A stretch of 64,000 nucleotides of DNA from Centipeda noxia ATCC 43541 (GTDB lineage: Bacteria; Bacillota; Negativicutes; Selenomonadales; Selenomonadaceae): assembly GCF_000160555.1 (NCBI RefSeq), contig NZ_GG749283.1:42402-106401 (forward strand). The letters are read 5' to 3'. The translations under genes were made by a program, and so were the position numbers. This document shows positions 60,627 through 64,000 of the stretch, piece by piece. The notes below the pieces were generated by a model, which was not told where the DNA came from, did no database searches, and saw only the letters and a list, made by a program, of their open reading frames with translations. Within the stretch, counting starts at the first letter, position 1, and the number at the start of each line of letters is the position of its first letter.

Positions 60627-61468
60627 TATGCGCCCTTCTCCGCCACACGAGGCAGGGGTTCGATAATCTCCTCCAGCTGACGGCGCACCTCGTTCATATC
60701 TACGCTCGTATTGTAGCATGGGCCGTTGGGGCGTATATTCAGCACGCCGACCGCCGGCAGCGGGAACACATCCTGTATGCCGCTCATCAGATCACGCTCA
60801 CACGCGATTGCCAGCACTGCCTTCGGACGCATATTATAGATGATCTGTCGCGCAAGCGTGCCTCCCGTCGCCACGAAGAAATGAAACCCCATCTCCTCCG
60901 CAAGCGCAACGAGATCGCCGATGTTGCATCCGCCGCAGCGCTTGCAGTTGTTCGGATCGCGCGTCACCTTATGCGGGCAGCTTGCGAGCTGCAGGCAGTG
61001 CGGCGTCACGACGAGCAGACGGTCGGCCGGCACGCGGATATGCATCCGATGAAAGAGCAGATTACTCACGGCAATAAAGGATCCCTCGAGCTTTCGCCTC
61101 TTTACGCCGAAGATGGCGCCGAGGCGCACCGCCGCAGGAAAGAGCAGATTGATGAGTTCATAGGTCTGACGCTTCATCCACGGCAAATACGGCAGCCCCG
61201 CAATCGCCAGCACCATATTGAAGATGCCAAAAAACGAGAGCAGAACCGCGCCGGAAAGCACAGCACCGATCGCCCACGGCAGGAGCGGCTGAATGCGTTC
61301 GAGCCCCGGCACGCCGATATACCATATGACAAATAGAATCGCCGCCGCGAGCATCGTCACCAACGACAACATCCCGATAAAAAGTCGTTTTTTCGGCCGT
61401 GAGGGAAGCAGGATCGTCTTTTTCGCGCCTGCCGTCTTCCCATTGACCGTCAATGTCTGTTCGCTCAT
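60626..61468 (-). CDS. DUF116 family membrane protein
   Basis: The 280-residue protein has two or three N-terminal membrane helices (LFIGMLSLVTMLAAAILFVI and AVLSGAVLLSFFGIFNMVLA). A cytoplasmic DUF116 domain rich in cysteine follows: LQLASCPHKVTRDPNNCKRC, GGCNIGDLVALAEE, ATGGTLARQI and IACERDLMSGI. Several cysteines could bind a metal or iron-sulphur cluster. The function is not established. It is embedded in the def-fmt-rsmB-rlmN translation block, overlapping fmt and rsmB, as DUF116 genes often are in Negativicutes and clostridia. The ATG at 61468 overlaps the fmt stop. Confidence 0.87.
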   Translation of the reverse strand: MSEQTLTVNGKTAGAKKTILLPSRPKKRLFIGMLSLVTMLAAAILFVIWYIGVPGLERIQPLLPWAIGAVLSGAVLLSFFGIFNMVLAIAGLPYLPWMKRQTYELINLLFPAAVRLGAIFGVKRRKLEGSFIAVSNLLFHRMHIRVPADRLLVVTPHCLQLASCPHKVTRDPNNCKRCGGCNIGDLVALAEEMGFHFFVATGGTLARQIIYNMRPKAVLAIACERDLMSGIQDVFPLPAVGVLNIRPNGPCYNTSVDMNEVRRQLEEIIEPLPRVAEKGA

Positions 61469-62403
61469 GATGAAAACCTTGTACCGACGGTCAGTGCGCA
61501 TCCATTCAAAAATGCGGACGCCGCCATCATCTTCTTGCCGGGCGCTTGGATCTCCGTGATCTCCACATCCTCATCCCCCGCCGCAATGCAGAGCCCCGCC
61601 CTGCGGTCGGCAGAGACGAGTGTTCCCGCGGGTGCACTTGCCGCATGTCCCGTACGGCGCAGACCGCCGATCTTATAGACGGCACCGTCGAGACTCGTCT
61701 GTGCATACGGGGTCGGATTCAGCCCACGCACGAGCGCATCGAGTTCGCGTGCCGGCTTCGACCAGTCAATCTGAGCCGTCTCGCGCGTGATGCGCGCAGC
61801 ATAGGAGCTCTCCCCCATCTGCGGCACAGGCGCAAGCGTCCCTGCGGCAAGCCGTTCTAACGTCTCAATGAGGAGCTCCGCCCCCGTCTCCATCAGCACA
61901 TCGTGCAGCGTTCCGTAGGTCGTATCCGCATGGATGGGAACCTCGCGCCGCAGAAGCATATCCCCCGTATCAAGCCCCGCATTCATCTGCATCGTCGTGA
62001 TCCCCGTCACCGTCTCCCCGTCCATGATCGCATGCTGAATCGGCGCCGCGCCGCGATACTTCGGCAGCAGCGACGCATGTACATTGATGCAGCCATGCAC
62101 GGGAATATCGAGCACTTCCTGCGAGAGGATCTGGCCGAACGCCGCTACCACCGCTACATCTGGTGCCAGCGCGCGCAGTTGGAGGATAAAGGATGCATCA
62201 CGCGCGCGTTCCGGCTGAAGCACGGGAATATCGTGCGCAGCCGCCCAAGACTTAACCGGCGATGGGACGAGTCTCTGCCCACGGCCGCGCGGGCGATCGG
62301 GCTGCGTAACGACAGCAGCGACCTCCGCAAGATCTGTACGCGCGTCAATTGCCGCGAGCACAGGCACCGCGAAATCCGGCGTTCCCATGAAGACGACACG
62401 CAT
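61465..62403 (-). CDS. fmt: Methionyl-tRNA formyltransferase
   Basis: Fmt formylates initiator Met-tRNA. The 312-residue protein begins MRVVFMGTPDFAVPVLAAID. It has the catalytic Asn-His-Asp set in CINVHASLLPKYRGAAPIQ and MNAGLDTGDM, and a C-terminal OB-like domain. The ATG at 62403 is eight bases after AAGGAG; a GTG three codons earlier overlaps the def stop and is an alternative. It lies between def and the DUF116 gene. Confidence 0.97.
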   Translation of the reverse strand: MRVVFMGTPDFAVPVLAAIDARTDLAEVAAVVTQPDRPRGRGQRLVPSPVKSWAAAHDIPVLQPERARDASFILQLRALAPDVAVVAAFGQILSQEVLDIPVHGCINVHASLLPKYRGAAPIQHAIMDGETVTGITTMQMNAGLDTGDMLLRREVPIHADTTYGTLHDVLMETGAELLIETLERLAAGTLAPVPQMGESSYAARITRETAQIDWSKPARELDALVRGLNPTPYAQTSLDGAVYKIGGLRRTGHAASAPAGTLVSADRRAGLCIAAGDEDVEITEIQAPGKKMMAASAFLNGCALTVGTRFSS

Positions 62404-62408
62404 ACGCG

Positions 62409-62879
62409 TCACTCCTTTTCCTCCTCCTTGCGAAGGTTGATGGCAATATCAATGAAGAGTCTGCCGTCGAGATGGTCGCACTCATGCTGAATACAGCGTG
62501 CAAGGAGCCCGTCTGCCGTCAGTGTACGCCGTCGGCTGCGCCGATCCGTATACTCCACCGTCACACGCTCCGCGCGTTCCACATCACCGTAGACCTTCGG
62601 TATGGAGAGGCAGCCCTCCGAGTCCACGACGCTGCCCTCGCGCATCGTGATGACCGGATTCACCAGCTCGAGAAGCCCGTGCTCATCCTCCACATCAATG
62701 ACGACCAGGCGCAGCGACTTTCCGATCTGCGGAGCGGCAAGCCCCACGCCGTTGGCCGCGTACATCGTCTCTGCCATATCGTCGAGCATCTGCCGATGCC
62801 GCTTCGTCAGGCGCTCGATCGGCTCTGCTTTCTGTTTCAGGACGGGGTTGCCCGCCTTTTTGATCTCTAAAATTGCCAT
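62409..62879 (-). CDS. def: Peptide deformylase
   Basis: Def removes the formyl group from nascent N-terminal methionine. The 156-residue metalloprotease has motif 1 GVGLAAPQIG (44-53), motif 2 EGCLS with metal ligand Cys90, and motif 3 QHECDHLDG with His132, catalytic Glu133 and His136. All are intact. It precedes fmt by five bases, the conserved def-fmt pairing. Confidence 0.97.
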   Translation of the reverse strand: MAILEIKKAGNPVLKQKAEPIERLTKRHRQMLDDMAETMYAANGVGLAAPQIGKSLRLVVIDVEDEHGLLELVNPVITMREGSVVDSEGCLSIPKVYGDVERAERVTVEYTDRRSRRRTLTADGLLARCIQHECDHLDGRLFIDIAINLRKEEEKE

Positions 62880-62899
62880 AGATTTTCCCTTATCCCTCG

Positions 62900-63721
62900 T
62901 TATAAGTGCAGATGATAGATCCGCACCGCATTGTCATAGAATACCGCATCCCAATGTTCCTCTGGGATGATCAGCTTTGTAAACGCAATATAGTCGCCGA
63001 GATTTGCGAGCGGCCAGTCCGTCCCGAACATCAGACGATCATATGCAGCCAGATACGCCAGCCATCCCCGCAGATGCTCGATGTAGAACTTCTTCTGCGT
63101 GCAGAATAACTCAAAATCCTGAATTTTTCCCGCAAGCATCCCGGAGAGATCAGCCGTCACATTGGCGTTCTTCTCCATCACGGCAGCCGCATCCGTAAAA
63201 TATGGCTCGCCGAAATGGCACATAACGAAATTCACATCGCGGAACTTCGTCGCCGCCTCGTCCATGACGCTCGGATGCACATACTTGAGCAGCGCTTTCT
63301 CCGTCGCCGTCAGTCCCGTATGCACAGCGACCGGCTTTTCGTATTTCGCCGCAAGCGCATAGACAGGCGCCAAAAAGTCCGCATATATATAGAAGTAATT
63401 GTAGCCCGGATAGAGTTTGATGCCGACGCAGCGCTCGCCCCGCAGATGTTTTTCCAATGCGGGCAGGAGCTGCTCAATGCGCTCTGCCGCCATCTCGGTC
63501 ACACCGTCGCCCGCAATCCCCACGCAGTAGTGAAAGAGATCGGGATACTCCGGTTCCGTCTCCTCAACCGGCAGATTGCCCATAATGACGCCGTGCACAA
63601 TCCCCGCCGCTGCATAGTCGCGGCGCATCGCCTCCTGCGTATTCTCATGTCCCGCCGCCTGCGCGACGGTATCAAAATACTCCCCTCTGCCAAAATGCAG
63701 ATGAGCATCAATGATCTTCAT
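62900..63721 (-). CDS. Amidohydrolase-2 family TIM-barrel protein
   Basis: The 273-residue product is a metal-dependent hydrolase or decarboxylase of the amidohydrolase-2 family. It starts MKIIDAHLHFGRGEYFDTVA with the HxH metal pair. Further barrel ligands are His in KPVAVHTGLTATEK, His in FVMCHFGEPYF and Asp in MFGTDWPLANLGDYI. The substrate cannot be inferred. It heads the leftward run 21 bases before def, though a functional link to translation is not evident. A GAAAGAAAA stretch precedes the ATG, a weak ribosome-binding site. Confidence 0.85.
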   Translation of the reverse strand: MKIIDAHLHFGRGEYFDTVAQAAGHENTQEAMRRDYAAAGIVHGVIMGNLPVEETEPEYPDLFHYCVGIAGDGVTEMAAERIEQLLPALEKHLRGERCVGIKLYPGYNYFYIYADFLAPVYALAAKYEKPVAVHTGLTATEKALLKYVHPSVMDEAATKFRDVNFVMCHFGEPYFTDAAAVMEKNANVTADLSGMLAGKIQDFELFCTQKKFYIEHLRGWLAYLAAYDRLMFGTDWPLANLGDYIAFTKLIIPEEHWDAVFYDNAVRIYHLHL

Positions 63722-63884
63722 GTATTTTCTTTCTCCACAGCAAACTGTTATCGCTATCCGTTTAGTTTATCATATGCGTCAATACTTTTCCTGTAACAAG
63801 AGAAACATTTTTTGCGATACCGTTCAAGTTCAAATTACAGACAAATTAATATATGGAAATTTTAGAAAAAGCGTCGAATATTTA

Positions 63885-63912
63885 TTGTTATTTAATGAAT
63901 CTATATTATATT
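63885..63912 (+). promoter_or_regulatory. Candidate promoter of the gene at the right edge
   Basis: TTGTTA (63885-63890), 16 bases and TATATT (63907-63912) lie about 46 bases before the ATG at 63959. The 237-base gap 63722-63958 is strongly AT-rich and holds no other feature that I can support. Confidence 0.45.
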
Positions 63913-63958
63913 TATCACAGACGTTTCAGATCTATCATATACCGAGGAGGAAAACATA

Positions 63959-64000
63959 ATGAAAAAGCAAGAATTGGCACGCAGGATCACAGCATGGCTA
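63959..64000 (+). CDS. Start of a gene running off the right edge, unidentified
   Basis: An ATG at 63959 follows a strong GAGGAGG site (63944-63950), and 14 codons are visible: MKKQELARRITAWL. The basic start followed by hydrophobic residues could be the beginning of a signal peptide of an exported protein. Too little is present to name a family. The AT-rich upstream region is consistent with a separately transcribed gene. Confidence 0.6.
   Translation, partial: MKKQELARRITAWL

Noticed and set aside
1..64000. Insertion sequences, prophage or integrative elements
   Set aside because: No transposase, integrase, phage structural gene or long direct repeats were seen; only dpnI and perhaps the CRISPR block look acquired.

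Overview
This window looks like chromosome from a Selenomonas-like member of the Negativicutes (a diderm Firmicute). That placement is inferred from the mixture of genes, not from a 16S match. The evidence is Firmicutes-type stress operons (ctsR-mcsA-mcsB-clpC-radA, and tig-clpP-clpX-lon-engB), a PASTA Ser/Thr kinase, citrate fermentation genes, flagellar genes, split glyQ/glyS, and moderately GC-rich genes with AT-rich promoters. There is one tRNA (Ser, GCT). I saw no rRNA, insertion sequence or prophage.

Layout. 1-3738: citrate lyase genes, divergent around a LysR regulator (citD-citE leftwards; lysR-citC-citX rightwards). 3774-5358: a small secreted protein and the rpsF-ssb-rpsR operon. 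5535-14243: a complete type I-C CRISPR-Cas system transcribed leftwards in the order cas3-cas5-cas8c-cas7-cas4-cas1-cas2, leader, array. 14384-18576: a transaldolase-family gene and trpF-trpC-trpB-trpA. 18689-23518: a secreted repeat protein, glyQ-glyS, a small membrane protein and a DEDDh exonuclease. 23672-25961: a flavodiiron protein with a striking palindromic promoter, facing ahbA-ahbB (siroheme decarboxylase). 26083-32328: proteostasis genes. 32477-36637: a lipoprotein, cell-wall amidase, metallo-beta-lactamase-fold lipoprotein and purine permease. 36689-37928: tRNA-Ser and a second LysR regulator. 37982-40196: fliK-flgD. 40246-46423: the ctsR regulon. 46848-47621: an AT-rich lone DpnI homologue. 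47645-63721: sixteen leftward genes in close succession, running from an amidohydrolase through def-fmt-DUF116-rsmB-rlmN and fhaA-fhaB-prpC-ftsW-pbpA-pknB to rsgA, rpe, queC, folE2 and a flippase-like membrane protein. 63959-64000: the start of a further rightward gene.

How the genes work together. The two citrate blocks would make, charge and regulate citrate lyase. The CRISPR system carries both interference and adaptation genes, so it looks functionally complete. CtsR with McsA/McsB, ClpC, ClpP, ClpX, Lon and trigger factor forms a folding and degradation network. The FHA-phosphatase-FtsW/PBP-kinase block links phospho-signalling to peptidoglycan synthesis. DpnI and the CRISPR system are two independent barriers to foreign DNA. 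DpnI cuts adenine-methylated GATC, so the host must leave its own GATC sites unmethylated.

Most starts were refined from ribosome-binding sites. Promoters and terminators were read by eye and have not been tested.
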